A DNA stretch of 10,621 nucleotides. Origin: Propionivibrio sp. (GTDB taxonomy: Bacteria > Pseudomonadota > Gammaproteobacteria > Burkholderiales > Rhodocyclaceae). The position numbers and the translations under genes were made by a program. Positions 1 to 7,504 of this stretch are shown here, piece by piece. Below the pieces are notes generated by a model. It made no database searches and was not told where the DNA came from. It saw only the letters and a program-made list of their open reading frames with translations. Every line of letters begins with the position of its first letter. Position 1 is the stretch's first letter. The stretch spans positions 1-10,621 of the forward strand of contig QKII01000123.1 in assembly GCA_003249625.1 (NCBI GenBank), given 5' to 3'.

Positions 1-2
1 GC

Positions 3-185
3 TGGCTCAATGGAGACATTGTTTATTCAATGAAGACGAATGAACTCGCAATCCCCTACAAAAAAGAGGAAATCTCTAAAGATCTTTATGACGGTCTGGT
101 GACTCTAGGCGTTATCACCACACCTTTTGCAACCCTGGATGCATTTGGTAGCAGCATTTCCATCCGCATTGAGTTGGAGCAATAA
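3..185 (+). CDS. C-terminal fragment of an unrecognised protein
   Basis: An open frame enters from the left edge and ends at TAA (183-185), giving about 60 C-terminal residues that begin WLNGDIVYSMKTNELAIPY and end SIRIELEQ. I see no cysteine motif, membrane segment or known signature. The alternation of charged and hydrophobic residues near the end (SISIRIELEQ) suggests a terminal beta strand. This stretch is about 44% GC by my count, lower than the genes further right (about 60% in a sampled line), and it uses many A/T-ending codons, so it may belong to a different gene block. The family is not recognised. The frame itself is fairly secure because it is continuous and codon-like, but the start lies outside the window. 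Confidence 0.6.
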   Translation, partial: WLNGDIVYSMKTNELAIPYKKEEISKDLYDGLVTLGVITTPFATLDAFGSSISIRIELEQ

Positions 186-390
186 ACGTCTTTTCGTGCA
201 ATAAGGAGGGGCTGGTTACCCCCTCGTCCTCTGGACGCCGGAACTTGCCTTTGCCATAGACCAGAAAAACGGCGGCTTTGCGCGGGGTTGCTCTACGCGG
301 TTATCACTTAGCACACTGCCGCGCTAACCACGCCGCGACATCACGGCATTCTGACTTGAACGCACGAGCACGCACTCCCAGGCCCCACGC
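186..390. other. Intergenic stretch with no gene seen
   Basis: About 205 bases lie between two convergent genes. Apart from the hairpin near 206-225 I see no open frame with a plausible start, no tRNA-like structure, no long repeat and no convincing promoter. GC content rises quickly after about position 205, so the AT-richer block ends with the left-edge gene. Confidence 0.5.
206..225 (+). terminator. Possible weak terminator hairpin
   Basis: GAGGGG (206-211) pairs perfectly with CCCCTC (220-225) across an 8-nt loop, 20 nt after the stop of the left-edge gene. No T-run follows, so it is not a canonical intrinsic terminator. It could be a Rho-dependent 3' structure or chance. Confidence 0.3.
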
Positions 391-1014
391 TTAAAAGCCG
401 GCAAAGAGCTTGAGCACAAGTTTCAATAGGTGTTCATCAATCCCATGCCCGAGTCCCGGCACGATGTCGAGCGATGCCTCGCATCCCAATTCGCGAATGC
501 GTGCTGCGGCTTTCTGGCTGTACTGGTGCGGAATCACAGTATCGGCAGCCCCGTGCACAAGATGTATCTTGGCTGCCGGGCATCGGTTGGGTAATGCCGC
601 AAAGCGCCCGGCGAGCGAAATCACGTGGGCTGCCGGCGCTGGCCGGCACAAGGTGGACTCCAGCGCCATGATCGCGCCTTGAGAAAACCCCAGCAGAATT
701 GTCTTGGCTGCGCCAAGGTTGGCCTCCTGTTGCCACGCGCTGATTTCTCGCAGAAAGGTGGGCATCGCGGCGGCGATACGCGCAGGGCGATTGGCTTCAG
801 TGATTTCCTTGACTGAAAACCACTGCCGGCCATGGCCAAAATCGGACGGATCAGGTGATCTCACTGCGACCACAAGCGCCTCGGGATGCCGCGCGGCGAT
901 CTGGCTTCCCAGAAAGGCCATGTTCTCCGGCAACGCACCGACGCCATGAAACAGCAGTACCAGTGAAGTGGCGTCATCTGCTGGCTTCTGAATCACAATC
1001 GATGCATTGTTCAT
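391..1014 (-). CDS. ypfH: Alpha/beta-hydrolase, phospholipase/carboxylesterase family (YpfH-like serine esterase)
   Basis: A cytoplasmic serine hydrolase of 207 aa with no signal peptide. The family hydrolyses short-chain carboxyl esters or lysophospholipids, and the natural substrate here is unknown. The oxyanion loop is at LFHGVG (21-26). The nucleophile elbow is GFSQGA (109-114) with Ser111, Asp158 sits in HGAADTVIP, and His190 sits in GLGHGID, so the catalytic triad is complete and well spaced. The length is slightly below the roughly 220-230 aa of typical YpfH proteins. The start at 1014 fits the family N-terminus, but the ribosome binding site is weak (a GGA about 10 nt upstream). The gene lies 86 nt downstream of the SnoaL-like gene on the same strand and could be the last gene of that operon. 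The family call is firm. The symbol is by resemblance only. Confidence 0.85.
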   Translation of the reverse strand: MNNASIVIQKPADDATSLVLLFHGVGALPENMAFLGSQIAARHPEALVVAVRSPDPSDFGHGRQWFSVKEITEANRPARIAAAMPTFLREISAWQQEANLGAAKTILLGFSQGAIMALESTLCRPAPAAHVISLAGRFAALPNRCPAAKIHLVHGAADTVIPHQYSQKAAARIRELGCEASLDIVPGLGHGIDEHLLKLVLKLFAGF

Positions 1015-1100
1015 GATGGTCGTCCGCGACGAGGGGGCCTGAATAGGCTACGCCGGGCCCAAGGCGACATGATGGCTTTGGATCCGGCGATCTGAGCGTT

Positions 1101-1679
1101 CTAGTTTGCCAACCCGATTTGCTTCATGAAAGAGAGGTTGTCCCAAACCAGCCATTCCTCGTCCATCACGCCGGACTTGTTCCAGTGTCCGATGGTCACC
1201 ATGCCAAGTTTGTATGGCTTGCCGGTGGGAGCAATGGTTTTACCGTTGCCAACAGGCATGGGCTGGGAAAACGTGCCTTCGATTATGCCGGATACCGCGG
1301 TCCATTCCCCGGATGCGATCCGGATCGGATGTTCCTTGATGCGGGTGTCCGGCGCAAAAACAAACATGCCTTTCAGATCTTCGATATGGGCTTCAATGCC
1401 CTTGGTCGTGCGTCCATCCGGCCAGTGCACCGTGATATTTTGTGCATGGCTTTTACCCAAGGCATCCCATTTCTGCCCGCTGTAAACATTGAAGTCGAGA
1501 TCGTCGAAATTGCTCAAATTAGCCTGTTCGGCCTGGCGGGTCTGCGCAATCTGTTTCACCTGTTGCTTCAGTGCTTCAAACTGGCTGCGCTCATCGTGAC
1601 TGAGTTCCTGCGACAGGGCGAGCGTGCTGGTACCGGCCAGAATCAGACCTGCGATCAGTGCATTACGATAGTTCTTCAT
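1101..1679 (-). CDS. Exported SnoaL-like (NTF2-fold) protein
   Basis: 192 aa. Residues 1-23 look like a Sec signal peptide: a KNYR n-region, a hydrophobic core (ALIAGLILAGTSTLAL) and likely cleavage after ALS before Gln24. Residues about 28-53 are a charged, Gln-rich helix. From about 55 to the end the pattern is that of SnoaL-like/ester cyclase NTF2-fold proteins, including the HWPDGRTTKG (85-94) segment and the C-terminal strands around GMVTIGHW and DEEWLVWDN. Members bind or isomerise small hydrophobic molecules, and many are non-catalytic. No substrate can be read here. The ribosome binding site is good (AAAGGA, 7 nt before ATG). It lies 32 nt after the oxidoreductase gene, so co-transcription is likely. 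A periplasmic location is unusual for this mostly cytoplasmic fold. Confidence 0.8.
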   Translation of the reverse strand: MKNYRNALIAGLILAGTSTLALSQELSHDERSQFEALKQQVKQIAQTRQAEQANLSNFDDLDFNVYSGQKWDALGKSHAQNITVHWPDGRTTKGIEAHIEDLKGMFVFAPDTRIKEHPIRIASGEWTAVSGIIEGTFSQPMPVGNGKTIAPTGKPYKLGMVTIGHWNKSGVMDEEWLVWDNLSFMKQIGLAN

Positions 1680-1711
1680 GGTTGTGGTCCTTTATTCAAT
1701 TGTCTGCGGGC

Positions 1712-2341
1712 TTACTGCTTGTGCATCCAAACCGGCGCGATGGCCGTGCCCAACCCTGCGCCATAGCCCAGATAAATGTTCAGTCCGGCGAGCGGTTCGA
1801 GATAGCGCGCGTTCTTTAGAGGCCCCGTATCGACTGTCACAAAGCCCATGCTTTCTGCAATTTGTTTAACCACGGCTTTGGCTTCGCTATCATCGGCCGC
1901 CAGAAATACGTTGGCTTTTTTCCCCTGGCCGAAATCAGCACCTTCTGCAATCACTTGCGCGAACAGGGTGTTGAAGCCCTTGACGAGCCGGATCCGCGGC
2001 AGCGCACTGGCGATTTCTTCCGCTGCCGACGTACTGTGTCCCAGCGTGAGCCCCATGTAGTCGGCGGTGAGCGGATTGGTGACATCGATCACCACCTGAC
2101 CTTCGCGCGGCGCGATCGCCTGCAGGGCGGCAACGGCGTCGGCATAGCCCGTAGCCAGCAGCAGCACATCGGCGTTGGCAGCCTCTGCGGCAGAAACCGC
2201 CTGCACCCCCGGAAATTGCGCAGCCAGTGCCTGGGCTTTGGCGGCGGTTCGCGCAGTGACTTGTACGCTGTGGCCTGCGCCATGGAGTTGCTTCACAAAA
2301 GCCGAACCCATATTGCCGGCGCCGATAACGGTGACTTTCAT
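1712..2341 (-). CDS. NAD(P)-binding oxidoreductase, F420-dependent NADP reductase-like
   Basis: 209 aa from the chosen start. The Rossmann motif GAGNMGSA (7-14) directly follows the MKVTVI strand. Arg31 after the second strand (VTAR) is consistent with NADP preference. DVTNP (86-90), VKGFNT (120-125) and a C-terminal GPLKNARYLEPLAGL-type segment are hallmarks of the NADPH-dependent F420 reductase-like family. In bacteria without F420, as expected here, such proteins are uncharacterised NAD(P)H oxidoreductases. An in-frame ATG at 2407 would add 22 residues that do not look like the family. I chose 2341 because GGAG lies 7 nt upstream and the Rossmann strand starts at once. The gene is first in the minus-strand group and diverges from a LysR regulator gene, whose box lies 77-93 bp upstream of this start, so LysR control is likely. 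Confidence 0.88.
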   Translation of the reverse strand: MKVTVIGAGNMGSAFVKQLHGAGHSVQVTARTAAKAQALAAQFPGVQAVSAAEAANADVLLLATGYADAVAALQAIAPREGQVVIDVTNPLTADYMGLTLGHSTSAAEEIASALPRIRLVKGFNTLFAQVIAEGADFGQGKKANVFLAADDSEAKAVVKQIAESMGFVTVDTGPLKNARYLEPLAGLNIYLGYGAGLGTAIAPVWMHKQ

Positions 2342-2417
2342 AGTAATGCTCCTTGTATTTGGTTGAGTGTTAGATCGGGTTACATGCTGCGTCGATCCAT
2401 GGAGCACACTTTAACTA

Positions 2418-2434
2418 TTTCTAATTTTCAGAAA
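2418..2434. promoter_or_regulatory. Candidate LysR-type operator in the divergent promoter region
   Basis: TTTCT-aattttc-AGAAA is a perfect 5-bp inverted repeat with a 7-bp spacer. It contains the classical LysR T-N11-A core (T2420 to A2432). It lies in the 134-bp AT-rich gap between the divergent oxidoreductase and lysR genes, 42-58 bp upstream of the lysR start, where an autoregulatory recognition site is usually found. The matched regulator is inferred from adjacency only. Confidence 0.6.
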
Positions 2435-2475
2435 AATAGGACAAAATACAACTAACAATTTCGATAAACGGAACA

Positions 2476-3396
2476 ATGGATAAATTTTCCGAGATGCAAG
2501 CGTTTGTGGCGGTAGTCGATGCGGGGAGTTTTGTGCAGGCCGCAGAAGATTTGCTGCTTTCCAAGCCAGCCGTGACCCGACATATCAGCAGCCTGGAAGC
2601 GCGCCTGGGGGTGCGGCTCCTGCACCGAACCACCCGCAAGCTTTCGCTGACCGAGGAAGGCTGCGTTTTCTATGAGCGCTGCCAGACTTTGCTTTCGGGT
2701 TTAAGCGAGGCAGAGGCGGAAATTTCATCACGCGCCGGAGAGGCCTCCGGGCTTATCAAAATCAATGCGCCTTTAAGTTTCGGTATCGTGCATCTGGCAC
2801 CATTGTGGGGGGAGTTCCAGAATCGCCATCCCAAGGTCACACTCGATATCACGCTCAATGACCGTGTGATCGATCTGCTGGAAGAAGGCTACGATCTGGC
2901 CATCCGTATCGCTCAGTTGACCAACTCCAGTCTGATCAGCCGGAAGCTGTCCTCGACACGTGCTGTAGTCTGTGCCGCACCGGCTTATCTGCAGCACTAC
3001 GGAACGCCGCAACACCCGGCCGACTTGGCTGCGCACCGCATTCTGGCCTATAGCCAGCTGGCCACCGGCGATGTCTGGACCTTCACTGGTCCCGAGGGCA
3101 TGGTGAGTGTAAAAACCAGGCCCGTGCTGCATACCAATAGTGGCGACACCTGCCGCCGCGCGGCCTTGCAGGGGCATGGCCTGATCATGCAACCCAGTTT
3201 TCTGGTGGGCGACGATTTGCGCGCCGGCACACTCGTCGAGGTTCTGCCCGAATTCCGCGGCGCCGAATTCGGCATTTACGCGATTTATCCTTCGCGCAAA
3301 TTCGTCGCACCTAAAGTCCGGCTGATGATCGATTTTTTGCTCGAACAGTTCCGAAATGCCCACTGGGGCGTTAAACGCGACGATTGCGATGTTTAG
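2476..3396 (+). CDS. LysR-family transcriptional regulator
   Basis: 306 aa, the usual LysR length. The N-terminal winged helix-turn-helix spans about residues 1-60, with the typical FVAVVDAGSF start, the recognition region SKPAVTRHISSLEARLG and the wing RTTRKLSLTEEG. A linker helix follows, and residues about 90-295 form the periplasmic-binding-like effector domain. It binds DNA as a tetramer and usually controls the divergent neighbour, here the oxidoreductase, SnoaL-like and esterase genes. The inducer cannot be read from the sequence. The start at 2476 matches the family N-terminus, although the ribosome binding site is weak (CGGAAC immediately upstream). A convergent gap of 74 bp separates it from the outer-membrane barrel gene. 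Confidence 0.93.
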   Translation: MDKFSEMQAFVAVVDAGSFVQAAEDLLLSKPAVTRHISSLEARLGVRLLHRTTRKLSLTEEGCVFYERCQTLLSGLSEAEAEISSRAGEASGLIKINAPLSFGIVHLAPLWGEFQNRHPKVTLDITLNDRVIDLLEEGYDLAIRIAQLTNSSLISRKLSSTRAVVCAAPAYLQHYGTPQHPADLAAHRILAYSQLATGDVWTFTGPEGMVSVKTRPVLHTNSGDTCRRAALQGHGLIMQPSFLVGDDLRAGTLVEVLPEFRGAEFGIYAIYPSRKFVAPKVRLMIDFLLEQFRNAHWGVKRDDCDV

Positions 3397-3470
3397 TTCG
3401 CCAGTCTACCAACGGCAGAAAACCGTTCGACACCAGCCCCACACCCGAGCTACCGTAAAAGGCAGAAGGC

Positions 3471-4760
3471 TCAGAAAAAGAACCGTGCGTACACCTCGAC
3501 CCGGCGGCTCGCCGCCTTTTCACCGAATTCGGTGTGTGATGCGCCCTGCAGGAAGAACGCCCTGGCACGGATCTCGACGTTGTTGAAGCCGGTGTAGGTG
3601 ACTTCAGGCGTTAACTGCCAACTTTGATCCTTGAGGTTGGTCATGGCGGTAAGCGAGGCGGCTCCGTAGACCCAGCCGAACGGCTCACTGACACTGGCCT
3701 TCACGTACAGGTAGTCCTGCCCCGGATTCGATCGCCCGTAACCGGACTGCGCGACCCGCCGCGCCTTTTCTGCCAGCATCGGCGCGGCACCATTGGCCAA
3801 TGCCGTGTCGAGGAAGGAATAGTAGTCGTCAAGCTCGCCGGAATCGTACCCCAGACCATTGCGGTAATACTCGACGATCCATGTAACCTCGCTCTGCGTC
3901 AGGTAGCGCAGACCGACGAGCCAGGACGCGGCGTCCGACGCATCTTGGCTCGTGACGCCGGTGTTCGAAACCATACTGCGCGGCGCGTTCCGGAAACGTG
4001 CCCACTCGCCATGCACTTCCAATGCCGGAGTAACGTTGCGCGAGAAATCGATCCCGAAACTCTCCGGCCGAGCGCCCTTGCCTCGCCAGAGGAAATCGAT
4101 GTCGGTATCCCAGGCCAGCAGGTACAACTTCGCTGCCGGGTTGAGATCACGCTCCGCACCAAAGTCCTGGTTCAACCGTCCGCCGTCGGTCGGCACGACA
4201 AAGCCACTGACGCCGACGGCACTGACGGGCCCTGCAAGACTCTTCGTCCATTCGGCGCTGGCCATGACGAACCCCTCGCGCGACGACTGCGGGTCGGATG
4301 CATCCTTTGGCCGCTCGATGAAACCAACCGGGCTCCAGGCGTAGCCCTTGCCCCAGCGCTGCACACGCTTTCCGACGTCGACCGTCAGGCCGGGCCCGGC
4401 GCTCCAGCGCACGCCGCCTTCCATCACTGTGCCGCGATCGGAACTGCTGACGAGTTGGTCGTTGGCATGAAACGCCTGCGCACGCACGTCGACGACAACC
4501 GGGTCGAGGTTGAGCTTACCTGCCATCTCCAACGTGGTCGTGCTGCGCAACAGATGGTTCTGCGACGACCTTCCCGGATAGGCCAGCGAATAGGCCGGAG
4601 AGGAACTGCGCAGTTTCAGGCCTTCTTCCTTCTGCTCCAGATAGCCAGAAAACTCGAAGGGCTTCTTCTCGAATTCACTGGCATCGAAGGTGAACTCCTC
4701 AGCCCACGCGGGCGCCGCCATTACCGCACTGAAAGCCAGCATGACGGCCCGGGTCCTCAT
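3471..4760 (-). CDS. Outer-membrane beta-barrel protein, last gene of the ABC/LolA-like operon
   Basis: 429 aa. Residues 1-20 form a signal peptide cleaved after AWA before Glu21. The mature protein shows repeated alternating amphipathic strands throughout and ends in the aromatic signature YARFFF, a C-terminal Phe as recognised by the BAM machinery. The segment GKRVQRWGKGYAW (about 130-142) with the following FIERPKD resembles the conserved region of DUF1302-type and alginate-export-type barrels, but I cannot assign a named family. The gene overlaps the LolA-like gene by 4 nt (ATGA), and GGAGGA lies 9 nt before its ATG, so translation is probably coupled. From context it is the outer-membrane exit or acceptor of the ABC system. 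Alternatives are a substrate channel or a structural outer-membrane protein. The barrel is well supported; the role is inferred. Confidence 0.8.
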   Translation of the reverse strand: MRTRAVMLAFSAVMAAPAWAEEFTFDASEFEKKPFEFSGYLEQKEEGLKLRSSSPAYSLAYPGRSSQNHLLRSTTTLEMAGKLNLDPVVVDVRAQAFHANDQLVSSSDRGTVMEGGVRWSAGPGLTVDVGKRVQRWGKGYAWSPVGFIERPKDASDPQSSREGFVMASAEWTKSLAGPVSAVGVSGFVVPTDGGRLNQDFGAERDLNPAAKLYLLAWDTDIDFLWRGKGARPESFGIDFSRNVTPALEVHGEWARFRNAPRSMVSNTGVTSQDASDAASWLVGLRYLTQSEVTWIVEYYRNGLGYDSGELDDYYSFLDTALANGAAPMLAEKARRVAQSGYGRSNPGQDYLYVKASVSEPFGWVYGAASLTAMTNLKDQSWQLTPEVTYTGFNNVEIRARAFFLQGASHTEFGEKAASRRVEVYARFFF

Positions 4761-5491
4761 TTGCGCAATTCCTCCATGCGCGCCATGAACCCCTGCGTGA
4801 ATACCTCATCCGGGAAATTCTTGTTTTTCAGCCCAGAATAGAGCATCACCGACTTGTATCCCTTGTACAGCGGGCTGTCGGTCTCAACCGTCGCCGGGCG
4901 CTTGATGCCGCCGCCGAAGTCCTTGATGTCCTTGAAATACAGGGTTTTCATCAACATGCCGCTGGATGCATAGGCTTCGATCTGCGTCGGCAGAACGAGC
5001 TTCTTGTCGACGGTCATCTTCAGCCGGTCGTAGGCCACTTCACCCGTCTTGGCCTTGAGGTCGAGCAGGTAGCTATCGCCCTTCTCTTCCACAGCCTTCA
5101 CGTCGTATTCAACGGCGTAGTCGAGGCGCATGATGTCGGCGTTGTTAAAGACGCCACCGGTTACCGACTGCAGGCTGGTAATGCGCATCGGCTTGCCGAC
5201 GCTGGGGATGTACAGCCACATGTTGTCGCCTTGGCGCAGCGTGGTCCGCCCCTTGTCGCTGCTCGGCGAAAGAAACAGTGTCGCCACCTGATCCTTGCCC
5301 TTCTTGACTGAGTAGATGACGAATTCCTTCTTCGTACCGTCCGGCTCGACGTTGATCAGCTTGCGGTACGACTCGTAGGACTCGGGTTCCAGGTTGCGGT
5401 CGACTTTTTTCAGCAGATCAACGCCATCGACCGCAGCGGCCAGAAGCGGGAAACACAGGGCGGCGAATGCCAGAAGTTTGTTGGATTTCAT
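4757..5491 (-). CDS. Periplasmic LolA-like protein (outer membrane lipoprotein-sorting protein family)
   Basis: 244 aa. A signal peptide occupies residues 1-20 (LLAFAALCFPLLAAA); Cys13 is not in a lipobox, so the protein should be soluble periplasmic. The stretch 73-112 has the diagnostic LolA-like series: FLSP (73-76), TTLRQGDNMWLYIPSVGKPM (83-102) and SLQSVTGG (106-113). The rest is regular beta structure, as expected for the half-barrel of LolA/LolB-fold carriers, which shield a lipid or acyl group while crossing the periplasm. It is longer than classical LolA (about 180-200 aa mature), as usual in this subfamily. The ribosome binding site AAGGAG is 7 nt upstream. It sits 13 nt after the permease gene and overlaps the barrel gene, so it is the likely shuttle between the two. 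The cargo could be a lipid or a lipoprotein and cannot be read from the sequence. Confidence 0.87.
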   Translation of the reverse strand: MKSNKLLAFAALCFPLLAAAVDGVDLLKKVDRNLEPESYESYRKLINVEPDGTKKEFVIYSVKKGKDQVATLFLSPSSDKGRTTLRQGDNMWLYIPSVGKPMRITSLQSVTGGVFNNADIMRLDYAVEYDVKAVEEKGDSYLLDLKAKTGEVAYDRLKMTVDKKLVLPTQIEAYASSGMLMKTLYFKDIKDFGGGIKRPATVETDSPLYKGYKSVMLYSGLKNKNFPDEVFTQGFMARMEELRK

Positions 5492-5504
5492 GTTCGCTCC
5501 TTGA

Positions 5505-6761
5505 TCAAACGTGACGCAATGCCTGGATCGGATCCATGCGTGCGGCGCGCCAGGCGGGTTGCAGGCTGGCCAGCGCCGAGACGACGACCGACAGAATCAG
5601 GACACCGCCGACTTCCGCCAGTTCGAGCACGGGGCGAAGTGTGATTTCCTCCCGCCCGAAGGCGAAGACGAGTGGATTCATGTTGAGGAAGCCGATCAGC
5701 GCGTAACTCAATGCAATACCCGCGGCCGCGCCGGCCAGGCCGAGCAGCAGGCCCTCACTGAGAAAAATCGCCATCAGCTTGCCCGGCTGCGTCCCGATCG
5801 CCGCCAGCGTGCCGATCTCGCGGATGCGTTCATAGACGGCCATCAGCATCACGTTCATCACGCTCACCAGCACGATGGCTATCAGCATGATGCGGATGAA
5901 CAGGGTCATCAGGTCAATCATCTTCACGATGTTCGCGAACGGCGACAGGTCGGACCAGAGATGCAACTCCGTCGCCGGCTTGCCTTCCTTGTTCTTGATC
6001 TCGCCCAGCACGGCATTCAGCCGCTTCTGCACGGCGGAGAGCGACTTCAGCGACTTGAGGCGCACGGCGACTTCCATCACCTCGGGCTTGTCCATGCGCA
6101 ACAGTTCGCGCGCATCGTTGATGTGGATATAGCCGTCGCGTCCGCCAGGGCCGGTCACGCCGTCGAGGATACCGCCGACGACGAAGTTCTTGCCATTGAC
6201 CGACCCGGACGCGTTGGTCACCACCAGCACGACGTTGTCGCCGACCTTTACCTTCATGCCGCGCGCGAGCAGCGCCGGAATCAGCACCTTGCCGGGCGCT
6301 ACCAGCGGGCCCGTCCCGTTTTTGCCTGTTTCGCCATCGTTGATGCGCTGGCGCAAAGCCGGTACGGCAGCATCCTCGGCAGCGGGATCGACACCGTTCA
6401 GGCGGATGCTGGTGTTCTCGGTGAAATTGCTGAACATGGCCCCAAGCTTCACGCGCATCGAATAGGCTGCTACATCCGGGTCCGCCTTCAGGGCCATTTC
6501 GATCTTGCCGACCGCGTTGGGCTGGAGATTCAGGTTGAGCGGCAGGTTGTCGATCGACTGCGTGTAGCCCTTGCGATGGATCTGCAGGTGTCCGAGCATG
6601 CTGTCGGTAATCGAGCCAACCATCGTCTGCTTGAACGAGCCGGCAGCAGCGACGAAAAGCAACAACGCCATCACGCCAAGCATGATCAGCAGCGCGGTAA
6701 GCAGCGTGCGGCGACGGTAGCGCAACAGGTTGCGCGCAGCGAGTTTGAGCGTGGAGGTCAT
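5505..6761 (-). CDS. ABC transporter permease, FtsX/MacB (LolC/E-type) family
   Basis: 418 aa inner-membrane protein with the standard four-helix layout. TM1 is about 19-41 (LLTALLIMLGVMALLLFVAAAG), a large periplasmic domain of the MacB type spans about 45-280, TM2 is about 283-310, TM3 about 333-358 and TM4 about 383-400. The conserved cytoplasmic coupling segment YERIREIGTLAAIG (310-323) follows TM2, and the C-terminus WRAARMDPIQALRH is typical. Members work as mechanotransmitting dimers that extract or push periplasmic substrates rather than moving them through a classical channel. Only one permease gene is present, so a homodimer is expected, unlike the LolC/LolE heterodimer. It overlaps the ATPase gene by 4 nt. 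The sequence alone does not separate lipoprotein release from drug or peptide export; the LolA-like neighbour favours a lipidated cargo. Confidence 0.93.
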   Translation of the reverse strand: MTSTLKLAARNLLRYRRRTLLTALLIMLGVMALLLFVAAAGSFKQTMVGSITDSMLGHLQIHRKGYTQSIDNLPLNLNLQPNAVGKIEMALKADPDVAAYSMRVKLGAMFSNFTENTSIRLNGVDPAAEDAAVPALRQRINDGETGKNGTGPLVAPGKVLIPALLARGMKVKVGDNVVLVVTNASGSVNGKNFVVGGILDGVTGPGGRDGYIHINDARELLRMDKPEVMEVAVRLKSLKSLSAVQKRLNAVLGEIKNKEGKPATELHLWSDLSPFANIVKMIDLMTLFIRIMLIAIVLVSVMNVMLMAVYERIREIGTLAAIGTQPGKLMAIFLSEGLLLGLAGAAAGIALSYALIGFLNMNPLVFAFGREEITLRPVLELAEVGGVLILSVVVSALASLQPAWRAARMDPIQALRHV

Positions 6762-7447
6762 GCAACACCGCCTTCCTGCACCAGACGGCCGTCTTCAAGA
6801 GTAAAGGTCAGTTCGGCTTCGCCCATGATTTTCGGGTCGTGCGTCGAAAAAATGAACGAGGTTCCGAAGTTGTCGCGCATCGTTTTCATCAGTCCGAGAA
6901 TCCGGTACGCCGTGTCGTGATCTAGGTTGGCCGTTGGTTCGTCGGCCAGCACCAGCTTCGGCTCGCCGACCAGCGCGCGGGCCACCGCGACGCGCTGCTT
7001 CTGCCCGCCGGAGATCTGGTCCGGCCGCTTGTGCGCCTGCTCGCTCATGCCAACCGCCTCAATGACCTTGAGCACCCGCTCACGCCGCTTTTCCGGCGAC
7101 CAGCCGCGTACCATCAGCAGGGGATATTCGATGTTCTCGTAGACGCTCAGCACCGGCACCAGGTTGAAGTCCTGGAAGATGAATCCGAGGTGTTCGCCCC
7201 GGAAACTCGCCGCTGCACTACGCGAGAGCGTGGCGATGTCGGTTCCATTGACTGTCAGCGTTCCGCTGGTCGGATGATCGAGACAGCCAAGCAGGTTAAG
7301 CAGCGTCGACTTGCCACTGCCCGACGGGCCGACAAAGGCAGCAAACGCGCCCTCGCCGATCTCAAAGCTGACGCCCTTGAGTGCCGGCACGTCCATGTCG
7401 CCGACGCGGTAGTTCTTGGTGATGTTTTCTGCCCGAATCAGCGGCAT
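6758..7447 (-). CDS. ABC transporter ATP-binding protein, LolD/MacB-type
   Basis: 229 aa cytoplasmic ATPase with every catalytic motif intact: Walker A GPSGSGKS (40-47), Q-loop Gln92 in [10 protein letters not shown], signature ISGGQKQR (145-152), Walker B LVLADE (165-170) with catalytic Glu170, the D-loop NLD (174-176) and switch His203 in STHD. The [20 protein letters not shown] stretch is typical of the LolD/MacB/FtsE-like group that partners FtsX-type permeases. Length is normal for LolD. GGAG lies 7 nt before the ATG. It is the first gene of the tight four-gene operon. Upstream lie 96 nt with a perfect inverted repeat and no promoter that I can recognise, so read-through from the two genes upstream is possible. 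Confidence 0.94.
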   Translation of the reverse strand: MPLIRAENITKNYRVGDMDVPALKGVSFEIGEGAFAAFVGPSGSGKSTLLNLLGCLDHPTSGTLTVNGTDIATLSRSAAASFRGEHLGFIFQDFNLVPVLSVYENIEYPLLMVRGWSPEKRRERVLKVIEAVGMSEQAHKRPDQISGGQKQRVAVARALVGEPKLVLADEPTANLDHDTAYRILGLMKTMRDNFGTSFIFSTHDPKIMGEAELTFTLEDGRLVQEGGVA

Positions 7448-7504
7448 TGTTTCTCTCCTGTCTTTTTCTTCACCCTCGGGAGCACGATCATCCCCCCACT
7501 CACG

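Noticed and set aside
1119..1766. Plus-strand open frame of 215 aa opposite the SnoaL-like gene
   Set aside because: It has no family resemblance and overlaps a well-supported exported protein gene that has a proper ribosome binding site.
2342..2407. 22-residue N-terminal extension of the NAD(P)-binding oxidoreductase
   Set aside because: The extension is polar and unlike the family. The internal ATG at 2341 has GGAG at correct spacing and starts directly at the Rossmann strand.
3411..3427. AACGG-N7-CCGTT hairpin between lysR and the barrel gene as a terminator
   Set aside because: The arms are only 5 bp and no T-run follows on either strand, so it is too weak to call.
3624..4841. Plus-strand open frame of 405 aa opposite the barrel gene
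   Set aside because: It is a shadow of the barrel gene, which has a signal peptide, beta pattern and C-terminal Phe. The antisense protein is low in hydrophobic structure and Arg/His-rich.
5511..6920. Long open frame (469 aa) on the plus strand opposite the permease and ATPase genes
   Set aside because: It is antisense to two genes with complete motifs and normal family lengths. Its protein is rich in His/Gln/Arg/Asp as expected from the reverse of GC-rich codons, and it has no recognisable domain.
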